DNA from: CAZBGL01 sp964491375
GTDB taxonomy: Bacteria > Desulfobacterota > Deferrisomatia > Deferrisomatales > Deferrisomataceae
Direction: 5' to 3'
NCBI GenBank assembly: GCA_964491375.1
Contig: CAZBGL010000349.1
Location: 1-10,109 of the forward strand
Length of the DNA stretch: 10,109 nt
Part shown: piece after piece, positions 1-6,968 of the stretch
Layout of the letters: every line of letters begins with the position of its first letter
Numbering within the stretch: position 1 is the first letter of the stretch
Made by a program: the position numbers and the translations under genes
The notes under the pieces: model-generated
Seen by the model: only the letters and a program-made list of their open reading frames with translations
The model's database searches: none
Told to the model about the DNA's origin: nothing

Positions 1-411
1 GCGCGCGAGGCGTTCGACCTGGGGTTCCTGCGCCACGGCGACGGGATCACCATGAACCGGGAACACCTGATCCACGACGCCAAGCGGGCCGCCCTGGACC
101 TGCTGGAGACCGGCTGGCAGCCCCTGCACCGGCCCGAGACCGTGAAGGTGCTCGGCCGGGACGGCCTGGCCAACATCCGCTCCATGCTCCACAACATGAA
201 GACCGCCCGGTACATCTCGGAGTACGACGCGTTCCTGGGCGAGAAGATCGGCTGGGTGCTGTGCGGCGGCGAGGTAGACAACGGCACCGAGGTCACCGAG
301 GACTACCTGCTGGACCTGGAGCGGCGGGCGTTCGTGGAATTGGCGGCCCAGCGCAAGACCCTGGAACGGATCCAGCACATCCTGAAGACCGGCAAGCCCC
401 TCCGGAACTAG
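1..411 (+). CDS. fadN: FadN-type 3-hydroxyacyl-CoA dehydrogenase/enoyl-CoA hydratase, C-terminal part only
   Basis: The frame is open from the first base, so the gene is cut by the window edge and only its last 136 residues are visible. Beta-oxidation multifunctional enzymes of this family hydrate trans-2-enoyl-CoA and oxidise the resulting 3-hydroxyacyl-CoA with NAD. The visible segment is the tail of the FadN family. It has a GFLRHGDGITMNREHLIHDA stretch near its start, a YISEYDAFLGEKIGWVLCGG stretch in the middle, and the closing residues HILKTGKPLRN, which closely resemble my recollection of Bacillus FadN (ending KGKPLRN). Catalytic residues lie upstream of the window. The ATG at 52 is internal and not a start. 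The gene is followed after 69 bases by a thiolase and then an acyl-CoA dehydrogenase, the same order as the Bacillus subtilis fadNAE operon, which supports the assignment. The identity rests on remembered family resemblance, not a search. Confidence 0.85.
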   Translation, partial: AREAFDLGFLRHGDGITMNREHLIHDAKRAALDLLETGWQPLHRPETVKVLGRDGLANIRSMLHNMKTARYISEYDAFLGEKIGWVLCGGEVDNGTEVTEDYLLDLERRAFVELAAQRKTLERIQHILKTGKPLRN

Positions 412-446
412 GATGGAACGCCCGGGGGCCTGTCGTTCCGAAGAGA

Positions 447-459
447 CCGAACGATTCGG
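447..459. repeat. Short inverted repeat upstream of fadA
   Basis: CCGAA-CGA-TTCGG, with perfect 5-bp arms around a 3-base centre, lies in the 69-base gap between fadN and fadA, just ahead of the fadA ribosome binding site. It could be an operator half-site pair or a small RNA hairpin tuning fadA translation, or chance. No terminator T-tract follows it. Confidence 0.25.
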
Positions 460-480
460 ATACCGCGAGGAGAAGCGACC

Positions 481-1665
481 ATGCGAGAAGCCGTGATCGT
501 GGCCAGCGTGCGCACCCCGGTGGGCAAGGCCTTCCGGGGGGCGCTGAGCACCGTGCGGCCGGACGACCTGGCGGCCGTGGCCATCCGGGGCGCCCTGGAG
601 AAGGTGCCCCAGCTCGACCCGGCCGAGGTGGACGACGTGATCCTGGGATGCGCGTTCCCCGAGGCCGAGCAGGGCCTGAACGTGGCCCGGCTCGCCCTGC
701 TGCTCGCCGGGCTCCCCCAGAGCGTGCCCGGCCAAACCGTGAACCGGTTCTGTTCGTCCGGGCTCCAGACCATCGCCCTGGCCGCCCAGGCCGTGATGAC
801 CGGCATGGCGGACGTGGTGCTGGCCGGGGGCGTGGAGTCCATGACCCGGGTGCCCATGACGGGCAACAAGATCATGGTCAACCCCGAACTCGCCCGGAGC
901 GTGCCCGACTCGTACCTGAACATGGGCCTCACCGCCGAGAACGTGGCGGAGCGGTTCGGCATCTCGCGGGAGGACCAGGACGCGTTCGCGCTCCAGAGCC
1001 ACCGCAAGGCCGTGGCCGCCCAGGAAGCCGGCCGTTTCGACGACGAGATCGTGCCGGTCACCGTGACCCGGTACCGGCCCGGCAAGGACGGAAAGCCCGA
1101 GGAGGAGACCTTTGTGCACGCCGTGGACGAAGGGCCCCGGCCCGACACCTCGCTCGAGGCCCTGGCCCGGCTCAAGCCCGCCTTCCGCCAGGGGGGCACG
1201 GTCACCGCGGGCAACTCCAGCCAGATGTCGGACGGCGCCGCGGTCTCGGTGGTGATGAGCGCGGACAAGGCCAGGGAACTCGGGGTGGAGCCCCTGGCCC
1301 GGTTCGTGTCGTTCGCCGTGGGCGGCGTGGACCCGGCCGTCATGGGCATCGGGCCGGTGGTGGCCATCCCCAAGGCCCTCGAGATCGCCGGGCTGGAGCT
1401 TTCGGACATCGACCTCGTGGAGCTCAACGAAGCGTTCGCGAGCCAGTCCCTGTACGTGATCCGGGAACTCGGCATCGATCCCGAGATCGTGAACGTGAAC
1501 GGCGGGGCCATCGCCCTGGGTCACCCCCTGGGGTGCACGGGAGCCAAGCTCACCGCCACCCTGCTCCACGAGATGAAGCGGCGCCACAGCCGCTACGGCA
1601 TCGTGAGCATGTGCATCGGCGGCGGCATGGGCGCCGCCGGCATCTTCGAGAACCTGGCGCGGTAG
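481..1665 (+). CDS. fadA: Acetyl-CoA C-acyltransferase (thiolase)
   Basis: This cytoplasmic enzyme cleaves 3-ketoacyl-CoA with CoA to give acetyl-CoA and a shortened acyl-CoA, the last step of beta-oxidation. The 394-residue length is normal for a thiolase. All three catalytic residues are visible: nucleophile Cys91 in NRFCSSG, His348 in GHPLGCTGA and Cys378 in SMCIGGGMGA. The NEAFA signature is also present. These positions match the classical thiolase numbering almost exactly. The ATG at 481 has an AGGAG ribosome binding site 8 bases upstream (468-472), which fixes the start. It lies 69 bases after fadN and 36 bases before the chosen start of fadE, with no terminator in either gap, so the three are probably co-transcribed. 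The sequence alone cannot exclude a biosynthetic acetyl-CoA acetyltransferase, but the neighbours favour a degradative 3-ketoacyl-CoA thiolase. Confidence 0.95.
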   Translation: MREAVIVASVRTPVGKAFRGALSTVRPDDLAAVAIRGALEKVPQLDPAEVDDVILGCAFPEAEQGLNVARLALLLAGLPQSVPGQTVNRFCSSGLQTIALAAQAVMTGMADVVLAGGVESMTRVPMTGNKIMVNPELARSVPDSYLNMGLTAENVAERFGISREDQDAFALQSHRKAVAAQEAGRFDDEIVPVTVTRYRPGKDGKPEEETFVHAVDEGPRPDTSLEALARLKPAFRQGGTVTAGNSSQMSDGAAVSVVMSADKARELGVEPLARFVSFAVGGVDPAVMGIGPVVAIPKALEIAGLELSDIDLVELNEAFASQSLYVIRELGIDPEIVNVNGGAIALGHPLGCTGAKLTATLLHEMKRRHSRYGIVSMCIGGGMGAAGIFENLAR

Positions 1666-1688
1666 CCACCGCGCCCATGGCGTGAGAC

Positions 1689-1695
1689 GGAGGAG
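1689..1695 (+). promoter_or_regulatory. Ribosome binding site deciding the fadE start
   Basis: GGAGGAG ends directly at the base before an in-frame TTG (1696) and 6 bases before the ATG at 1702. A start codon cannot sit immediately against its Shine-Dalgarno sequence, so the ATG at 1702 is the real start and the two-codon-longer TTG version is not. Confidence 0.85.
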
Positions 1696-1701
1696 TTGGC
1701 C

Positions 1702-3477
1702 ATGTCCGAGGCGACGTACGTGAAGGGCGGGAGCTTCCTGGTGGAGGACACCACCCCCGACGATGTGTTCACCCCCGAGGATTTCTCCTCGGAGCAGCTC
1801 CAGTTCGCCAAGACCGCCCGGGACTTCATCGACAACGAGGTCCTGCCCCGGAGCGACGCCATCGAGGCCAAGGAGCCCGGGGTGGTGCCCGAGCTCATGC
1901 GCAAGGCCGGGGAACTGGGCCTCCTGATGGCCGACGTGCCCGAGGAGTACGGGGGGCTGGGCCTGGACAAGGCCTCCAGCGCCCTGATCACCGAGAACAT
2001 GTCCGGCCAGGGCTCGTTCTCGGTGGCCTTCGGCGCCCACGTGGGCATCGGCACCCTGCCCATCGTGTACTACGGCACCGAGGAGCAGAAAAAGAAGTAC
2101 CTGCCGGGCCTGGCGGACGGCACCACCATCGGGTGCTACTGCCTGACCGAGCCGACCTCGGGCTCCGACGCCCTGTCCATCCGGACCAAGGCCGTGCTGA
2201 GCGAGGACGGCACCCATTACGTCCTGAACGGCACCAAGCAGTTCATCACCAACGGGGGCATCGCCCAGGTGTTCATCGTGTTCGCCAAGGTGGACGGCGA
2301 GCACTTCACCGGGTTCGTTCTGGACAAGGACACCCCGGGGCTCAAGGTGGGGCCCGAAGAGCACAAGATGGGCATCCTGGGCTCCTCCACCACCACGGTG
2401 ATCCTGGAGGACGCCCGGGTGCCGAAGGAGAACGTACTGGGCGAGGTGGGCCAGGGCCACAAGATCGCGTTCAACATCCTGAACATCGGCCGGTTCAAGC
2501 TGGGGGCCGGCGCCGTGGGGAGCGCCAAGCGGGCCCTGGACCAGGCCCTGGCCTACGCCCTCGAGCGCAAGCAGTTCGGCCGGCGGATCGCCGAGTTCGG
2601 AGCGATCCGCGAGAAGCTCGCCAACATGTTCGCCCGGATCTACGCGGCCGAGTCGGCCGTGTACCGCACCGTGGGTCTCATCGACCGGCTCCACGCCGCC
2701 AGCGGCGGCGGCCACGGCGAAACCGCCCTCAAGGCCATCGAGGAGTACAGCGTGGAGTGCGCCGTGGTGAAGGTGCACGGCAGCGAGGTCCTGGACTACG
2801 TGGTGGACGAGACCGTCCAGATCCTGGGCGGGTACGGCTACTGCGCCGAGTACCCGGCCGAGCGCTACTACCGGGACAGCCGCATCAACCGGATCTTCGA
2901 GGGCACCAACGAGATCAACCGGTTGCTCGTGCCCGGGATGCTCCTGCGCAAGGCCATGAAGGGCGAACTCCCCCTGTTCCAGGCGGCGAAGGCCCTGCAG
3001 GAGGAGCTCATGGGCATTCCCAGCCTGGACATGGAACCGGAGCTGGGTCTGCTGGATCCGGAAAAGAAGATCGTGGCCAACCTGAAGAAGATCTGCCTGT
3101 TCGTGGCCGGCGTGGCCGCCCAGAAGCACGGCAAGGCCCTGGCCGAGCAGCAGCCCGTGCTGATGCGCCTGGCCGACCTGGCGATCCACGCCTACGTGGC
3201 CGAGTCCACGGTGCTGCGGGCCTTGAAGGACGCGGCACGCCGGGGCGAGGACAAGGCCGCGTTGCCGCTGGCGGCCGCCCGGATCGTGTGCGAGGAGGCC
3301 GCGTCCGGGGCCGAGGCCGTGGCCCGCGAGGCCCTGGCCGCCCTGGAGACCGGCGACACCCTGGCCACCATGCTGGCGGCGCTGCGCCGGCTCGTCCGGC
3401 GCACCCCGGCCGACACCGTGGCCCAGCGCGAAATCATCGCGTCACGGCTCGTGGAGATGGAGCGCGTGGTGCTGTAA
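1702..3477 (+). CDS. fadE: Long acyl-CoA dehydrogenase (FadE/VLCAD-like)
   Basis: This flavoenzyme introduces the trans-2 double bond into acyl-CoA, the first oxidative step of beta-oxidation, passing electrons to an electron-transfer flavoprotein. At 591 residues it is much longer than the roughly 380 of short and medium-chain enzymes. The order is an N-terminal helical domain (about 28-140), a middle beta domain with the flavin-contact stretch CLTEPTSGSDA (147-157), and a C-terminal helical domain (about 250-405) with QILGGYGY (373-380). Glu400 in RIFEGTNEINR occupies the place of the catalytic base of medium-chain enzymes. Residues about 425-591 form the extra helical region seen in VLCAD-like and Bacillus FadE-like enzymes, which suggests long-chain substrates (inference). 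It is the last gene of the fad operon and a strong terminator begins 6 bases after its stop. Confidence 0.94.
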   Translation: MSEATYVKGGSFLVEDTTPDDVFTPEDFSSEQLQFAKTARDFIDNEVLPRSDAIEAKEPGVVPELMRKAGELGLLMADVPEEYGGLGLDKASSALITENMSGQGSFSVAFGAHVGIGTLPIVYYGTEEQKKKYLPGLADGTTIGCYCLTEPTSGSDALSIRTKAVLSEDGTHYVLNGTKQFITNGGIAQVFIVFAKVDGEHFTGFVLDKDTPGLKVGPEEHKMGILGSSTTTVILEDARVPKENVLGEVGQGHKIAFNILNIGRFKLGAGAVGSAKRALDQALAYALERKQFGRRIAEFGAIREKLANMFARIYAAESAVYRTVGLIDRLHAASGGGHGETALKAIEEYSVECAVVKVHGSEVLDYVVDETVQILGGYGYCAEYPAERYYRDSRINRIFEGTNEINRLLVPGMLLRKAMKGELPLFQAAKALQEELMGIPSLDMEPELGLLDPEKKIVANLKKICLFVAGVAAQKHGKALAEQQPVLMRLADLAIHAYVAESTVLRALKDAARRGEDKAALPLAAARIVCEEAASGAEAVAREALAALETGDTLATMLAALRRLVRRTPADTVAQREIIASRLVEMERVVL

Positions 3478-3482
3478 CCGGG

Positions 3483-3521
3483 CACCCGGGGCCGGGCGGG
3501 TCCGGTCCCGGGTGTTTTTTT
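3483..3521 (+). terminator. Strong intrinsic terminator of the fad operon
   Basis: CACCCGGGGCCGGG (3483-3496) can pair with TCCGGTCCCGGGTG (3501-3514) in a 14-bp stem with G-U pairs near the top, closed by a CGGG loop. Seven T residues (3515-3521) follow at once. It sits just after the fadE stop, so transcription of the beta-oxidation genes should mostly end here and the lipase gene needs its own promoter or readthrough. Confidence 0.9.
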
Positions 3522-3537
3522 CGTGGCGGCGAACATC

Positions 3538-3553
3538 AAACGTCGTTTATATC
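3538..3553 (+). promoter_or_regulatory. Possible promoter/operator region of the lipase-fadL unit
   Basis: The only A+T-rich patch between the terminator and the lipase gene contains a perfect dyad AAACG-T-CGTTT (3538-3548). It abuts TATATC (3548-3553), which could act as a -10 element. I see no good -35 hexamer at the expected distance. A dyad touching a -10 element is the usual geometry of a repressor site, but the regulator is unknown and the call is tentative. Confidence 0.3.
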
Positions 3554-3562
3554 TGTGAGGCG

Positions 3563-3578
3563 ACCGTTCCACCGTTCC
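3563..3578 (+). repeat. Tandem 8-bp direct repeat in the lipase leader
   Basis: ACCGTTCC occurs twice in tandem (3563-3570 and 3571-3578), between the promoter candidate and the ribosome binding site. It may be a regulator site in the leader, or chance. The second copy runs into CGTTCCGAA, a 9-mer also found upstream of fadA at 434-442. Confidence 0.35.
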
Positions 3579-3606
3579 GAACCCGCTCAGGAGGAAGGAG
3601 GGAAGC

Positions 3607-5595
3607 ATGAGACGAACGGTCAAGCTCTTGGCCCTGTCCGGGGGCCTCGCCCTGCTTCTGGCGGCCTGCGGATCCCCGCCCGACGACAACGTGGCGCCCA
3701 AGCCCGCCCCCACGCCCACGACCCCGGGCGGCACGGCAAAGGTCTTTGCCGTGTACGATCCCACCGAGGAGATCATGCCCCTCCCGAACGATCTCGTGTG
3801 GCTGGCCGACGGCGACCCCGAGGTGGAGATCGCGGTGGAGGCGGACGACTCCGACGAGATGAAGCTGCTGAAACAACTGGTGAGCGCGCTCAACATCCAG
3901 GGCCTGTCGCCCAACATGTTCCTCACCGTCCCCCTGTCCGGCGCGGTGGACACCTCCACCCTGGAACTCATCGTGTTCCGGCTGGACGACCCCACGGCCG
4001 AGCCCCCCCGCACGGTGCAGAACTTCGAAGTGGTCCAGGATACCGGCATCCTGAAGCTGGCTCCCAGGGAGCCGTTCACGGCCGGGGCCTACTATGCGGT
4101 GGCGGTGCGCAGCACCCTGCGGGACGCAAACGGGTTCCCGGTGGAGCCGAGCCCGGTGATGAACGCGCTCAAGAGCACCCAGTCCCTCAAGGGCACGGCG
4201 TTCGAGAAACTGGAGAGCCTACGGGCCGCGTACAACGCCGAGGGGGGCCTTTTCGACGCCCTGGCCCAGTTCACCCAGTCCGTGTTCGGCACGGCCTGGG
4301 GCCGGGGCGACGTGCTCCTCCTGTGGACCTTCCACACCGCGGACAAGACGTTGGCCCTGGCCACGTCCGAGGCCTATATGCAGGCCCTCCAGGACGGCGA
4401 CCTCTCTCCGGTTACCCTGTCGTACGACGACTTCGGGACTTTCCTGGCCGGTCTGAAGGCGGGCTCTCTGGGCTGGCAGATCAATCAGGTGACCTGGCGG
4501 CAGTCCGACGGGAGGACCTACGGGGACACCCCCCAACGCACGGACCCCGACACCGCGTGGAGCCTCGCCGACATACCCGAGTCCGTGCCCAACGACGCCA
4601 TCGGGAGCGTCTATTTCGGCCGCTTCCAGAGCGCGGTGTTCAGCTCGTTGGCCTCCGGCTCACCCCAACCGCTGGATGTCACCTTCCTGGTCGTGACCCC
4701 AGGATCCGACGCCTGTACGAGCCCCTGGGCCACGGTGGTCTTCCAGCACGGCATCGGCCAGAGCAAGAACGACGCCCTGGCCCTGGCCAACTCCCTGGCC
4801 AAGGCGTGCCTGGCCACGTTCGCGATCGACGCGCCCTATCACGGCGACCGCACGCCCGAGGGGTACGAATCCGGGGATCTGTTCTTCACCGCCAACATCC
4901 TCCAGGACCGCGCCAACCTGTACCAGGCCGCCTTCGACCTGTGGGAGGCGTTCGATGTGCTCTCCAGCATCGATCTGGACGGCGGCGGGGAAGACCTCTC
5001 CATCCGCGGCTTCGCAGCCCACTCCCTGGGTTCGATCATCGGTTCGGTGTTTCTCGCCCAAGACACCCGGCCCGACCGGATCCTACTGTCCAGCCCGTCG
5101 GGCCAGCTGTCCCTGGTCCTCGACCAGACCGGGCTGTCCGATCTCCAGGCACTCGTCCAAAGCCTCGGTTACACCCCGGGAACCACGGCCTACTACGTGT
5201 TCCTGAACCTCGTCCAGTGGCTCATGGACCCGGTGGACGGGATGTACACGGGGATCGGCGGAAACGAGCGCAGCGAGCTGGCCGCGGTGTTCGCATACCG
5301 GGATCCCGTGGTCACCGACGTGGCCAGCCGGCTGTTCCTTTCTCCCATTTTCGGGAGCGAACTGGCCGATGCGATCCACGTGGTGGATCCGTCCGACGAC
5401 ACCACGTTCCCGGGATCGGACGACGGGGTCTACCAGTACGGCCTCGAGGGCCATCCCGCGGTGCACAGCTTCCTGCTCAACCCCGCGGTGGGGGACGAGG
5501 CCTACTACGAGGGATACGACGAAACCGAACAACTCGCGTTCTACCAGGCCGCCCAGGCCCAGGCGGCCGCGTTCCTCGGATCGACCGGCGACTAG
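3607..5595 (+). CDS. VolA-like outer-surface lipase lipoprotein
   Basis: This is probably a surface-anchored lipase or lysophospholipase that frees fatty acids from external lipids. The 662-residue protein opens with a lipoprotein signal peptide (charged RR, hydrophobic LALSGGLALLLAA) and lipobox LAAC, so Cys21 would be lipidated. Gly22 at +2 gives no inner-membrane retention signal. A Pro/Thr-rich linker (24-42) leads into VFAVYDPTEEIMPLPNDLVW (46-65), the hallmark opening of the bacterial lipase N-terminal domain found in VolA and Pla-1/cef lipases. An alpha/beta-hydrolase follows, with oxyanion-type QHGIG (380-384), IDAPYHGDR, and nucleophile elbow AHSLG with Ser473. Asp597/Asp598 and His616 or His620 are my candidates for the rest of the triad. 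The start has a strong AAGGAGG site 5 bases upstream. fadL follows after 37 bases, as volA neighbours fadL in Vibrio (recalled). Substrate is inferred. Confidence 0.85.
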   Translation: MRRTVKLLALSGGLALLLAACGSPPDDNVAPKPAPTPTTPGGTAKVFAVYDPTEEIMPLPNDLVWLADGDPEVEIAVEADDSDEMKLLKQLVSALNIQGLSPNMFLTVPLSGAVDTSTLELIVFRLDDPTAEPPRTVQNFEVVQDTGILKLAPREPFTAGAYYAVAVRSTLRDANGFPVEPSPVMNALKSTQSLKGTAFEKLESLRAAYNAEGGLFDALAQFTQSVFGTAWGRGDVLLLWTFHTADKTLALATSEAYMQALQDGDLSPVTLSYDDFGTFLAGLKAGSLGWQINQVTWRQSDGRTYGDTPQRTDPDTAWSLADIPESVPNDAIGSVYFGRFQSAVFSSLASGSPQPLDVTFLVVTPGSDACTSPWATVVFQHGIGQSKNDALALANSLAKACLATFAIDAPYHGDRTPEGYESGDLFFTANILQDRANLYQAAFDLWEAFDVLSSIDLDGGGEDLSIRGFAAHSLGSIIGSVFLAQDTRPDRILLSSPSGQLSLVLDQTGLSDLQALVQSLGYTPGTTAYYVFLNLVQWLMDPVDGMYTGIGGNERSELAAVFAYRDPVVTDVASRLFLSPIFGSELADAIHVVDPSDDTTFPGSDDGVYQYGLEGHPAVHSFLLNPAVGDEAYYEGYDETEQLAFYQAAQAQAAAFLGSTGD

Positions 5596-5632
5596 AGCGA
5601 AATCCCGCGACAGGGCGTAACAAGGAGGAGCC

Positions 5633-6928
5633 ATGAGGAGAACGACCATCGTTCGGATCGCCGCCCTCGCGGCGGCGGTGGGCGTGGCCTCGCCGGCGCT
5701 GCCCGCCGGCTTCCACATCCGGGAGCAGGGCGCCAAGGCCATGGGCATGGCCAACGCCTTTGCCGCCCAGGCGGACGACCCTTCGGCGATCTTTTACAAC
5801 CCGGCCGGGCTGGCCTTCCAGGAAGGGACCCAGGCGAGCTTGGGCGTGACCATCATCCAGGTGCCCGAAACCGAGTTCGAGGGCAAGACCTGGCTGGGCG
5901 ATCCCAGGGTTTCGGGTTCGGAGTTCTCGGGCAAGCAGAGCGCCCGGCCGGACATCTTCTTCCCGCCCAACATGTACTTCACGACCAGCCTGCGGTCGGT
6001 CCCGGTGGCCCTGGGCGTGGGCATCAACTCCCAGTACCCCCTGGCCAAGCGGTGGGACACCACGAGCCCCTTCCGGGACGACGTGAAGGAGGTGGCCATC
6101 AAGCCCATCAACGTGAACCCCACCGTCGCATACCGGTGGAAGACCCTGGGGCTCGCGTTCGGCCTGAACTACACGTACGCCACCCTGTGGCTCGAGAACG
6201 CCCCGTACACCACCGTGTACGACGGCTCGGGCACCCCCGTGAACCTCAACGTGGGCGACCTGGAGGTGGAGGGCACGGGTGACGGCTGGGGCTTCAACTT
6301 CGGCCTGCTGTGGCGGCCCAGCGAGACCTGGTCGTTCGCCCTGGCCTACCGGAGCCGGATCAAGGTCGAGGTGAAGGACGGAGACGCCGACCTGATGGTG
6401 AGCCAGAAGGCCCAGGAGACGCTCGGGCTTCCGAGCCACGTGAACACGGACGGCTCCACCGAGATCACGCTGCCCGATACGTGGACCTTTGCCGTTGCGT
6501 GGAAACCGACGAACCGCATCACCCTGGAGTTCGACGCGGACCGGTTCGGGTGGAGCTCGTACGACGAACTAAAGCTCGACTTCGAGGACGAAAGCGTCCT
6601 GCACGACGAGACCCTTCCCAAGGACTGGAAGGACGTGTGGGCGTTCCGGTTCGGCGTGCAGTACGCGCTGACCGACGCGCTGGACCTGCGGGCCGGGTAC
6701 ACCTACGACAACACCCCGGTCCCCGACAGCACCCTGGGTCCGGATCTTCCGGACTCGGACCGGCACAACGTCACGTTCGGCGTGGGCTGGCACACCGACC
6801 GGGGCTCGGTGGACTTCGCCTACATGGCGGTGCTGTTCAAGGACCGCAGCGTGTCCAACGACCACCAGGACGGCGAGTACCGGAGCGAAGCCCACCTGTT
6901 CGCGTTGAACGTGAGCTACCGCTTCTAG
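5633..6928 (+). CDS. fadL: FadL/OmpP1 family outer-membrane long-chain fatty acid transporter
   Basis: This is a beta-barrel channel carrying long-chain fatty acids, or other hydrophobic molecules, across the outer membrane. The 431-residue precursor has a signal peptide ending ALPA, with cleavage expected after Ala25. The mature protein begins with the family signature GFHIREQGAKAMGMANAF (26-43), where the N-terminal hatch segment of FadL proteins lies, followed by FYNPAGL (54-60) with the conserved NPA triplet. Alternating hydrophobic strands fill the rest, and the protein ends VSYRF with a C-terminal Phe, as expected for barrel insertion by the BAM complex. AAGGAGG (5622-5628) lies 4 bases before the ATG. 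It is 37 bases behind the lipase gene with no terminator between, so the two are likely one transcript. Some FadL relatives import aromatic hydrocarbons, but the lipase and beta-oxidation neighbours favour fatty acids. Confidence 0.93.
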   Translation: MRRTTIVRIAALAAAVGVASPALPAGFHIREQGAKAMGMANAFAAQADDPSAIFYNPAGLAFQEGTQASLGVTIIQVPETEFEGKTWLGDPRVSGSEFSGKQSARPDIFFPPNMYFTTSLRSVPVALGVGINSQYPLAKRWDTTSPFRDDVKEVAIKPINVNPTVAYRWKTLGLAFGLNYTYATLWLENAPYTTVYDGSGTPVNLNVGDLEVEGTGDGWGFNFGLLWRPSETWSFALAYRSRIKVEVKDGDADLMVSQKAQETLGLPSHVNTDGSTEITLPDTWTFAVAWKPTNRITLEFDADRFGWSSYDELKLDFEDESVLHDETLPKDWKDVWAFRFGVQYALTDALDLRAGYTYDNTPVPDSTLGPDLPDSDRHNVTFGVGWHTDRGSVDFAYMAVLFKDRSVSNDHQDGEYRSEAHLFALNVSYRF

Positions 6929-6938
6929 CCCGCCGCGG

Positions 6939-6964
6939 ACGGGCCGCCCCCGGGGGCGGCCCGT
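6939..6964. terminator. Terminator hairpin between convergent fadL and HDOD genes
   Basis: A perfect 26-base palindrome with 13-bp arms (ACGGGCCGCCCCC and its reverse complement) lies in the 40-base gap between the two convergent stop codons. On the + strand it is followed by TCGTTC, only weakly T-rich, and on the - strand there is no T-tract. Its position and stability suggest it stops transcripts from both sides, perhaps with help from Rho. Confidence 0.65.
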
Positions 6965-6968
6965 TCGT

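Noticed and set aside
408..1511. Antisense open frame opposite fadA
   Set aside because: The protein resembles no family and is Ser/Arg-rich, and the opposite strand carries an unmistakable thiolase with all catalytic residues.
3483..3521. Hairpin considered as a riboswitch or regulatory RNA leader for the lipase gene
   Set aside because: Its shape is a plain G+C-rich stem with an immediate T-tract, directly after the fadE stop, as for a simple terminator. No conserved aptamer motif is visible.
2133..5636. A very long + strand open frame (over 1100 codons) running through fadE and the lipase gene
   Set aside because: Its translation is Arg/Gly/Pro-rich low-complexity typical of an off-frame reading of G+C-rich genes. 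It crosses a terminator and two well-supported genes.
3607..6928. Lipase-fadL pair considered as an aromatic hydrocarbon uptake system (TodX-like)
   Set aside because: No aromatic degradation genes are present and the neighbouring genes are all fatty-acid oxidation.
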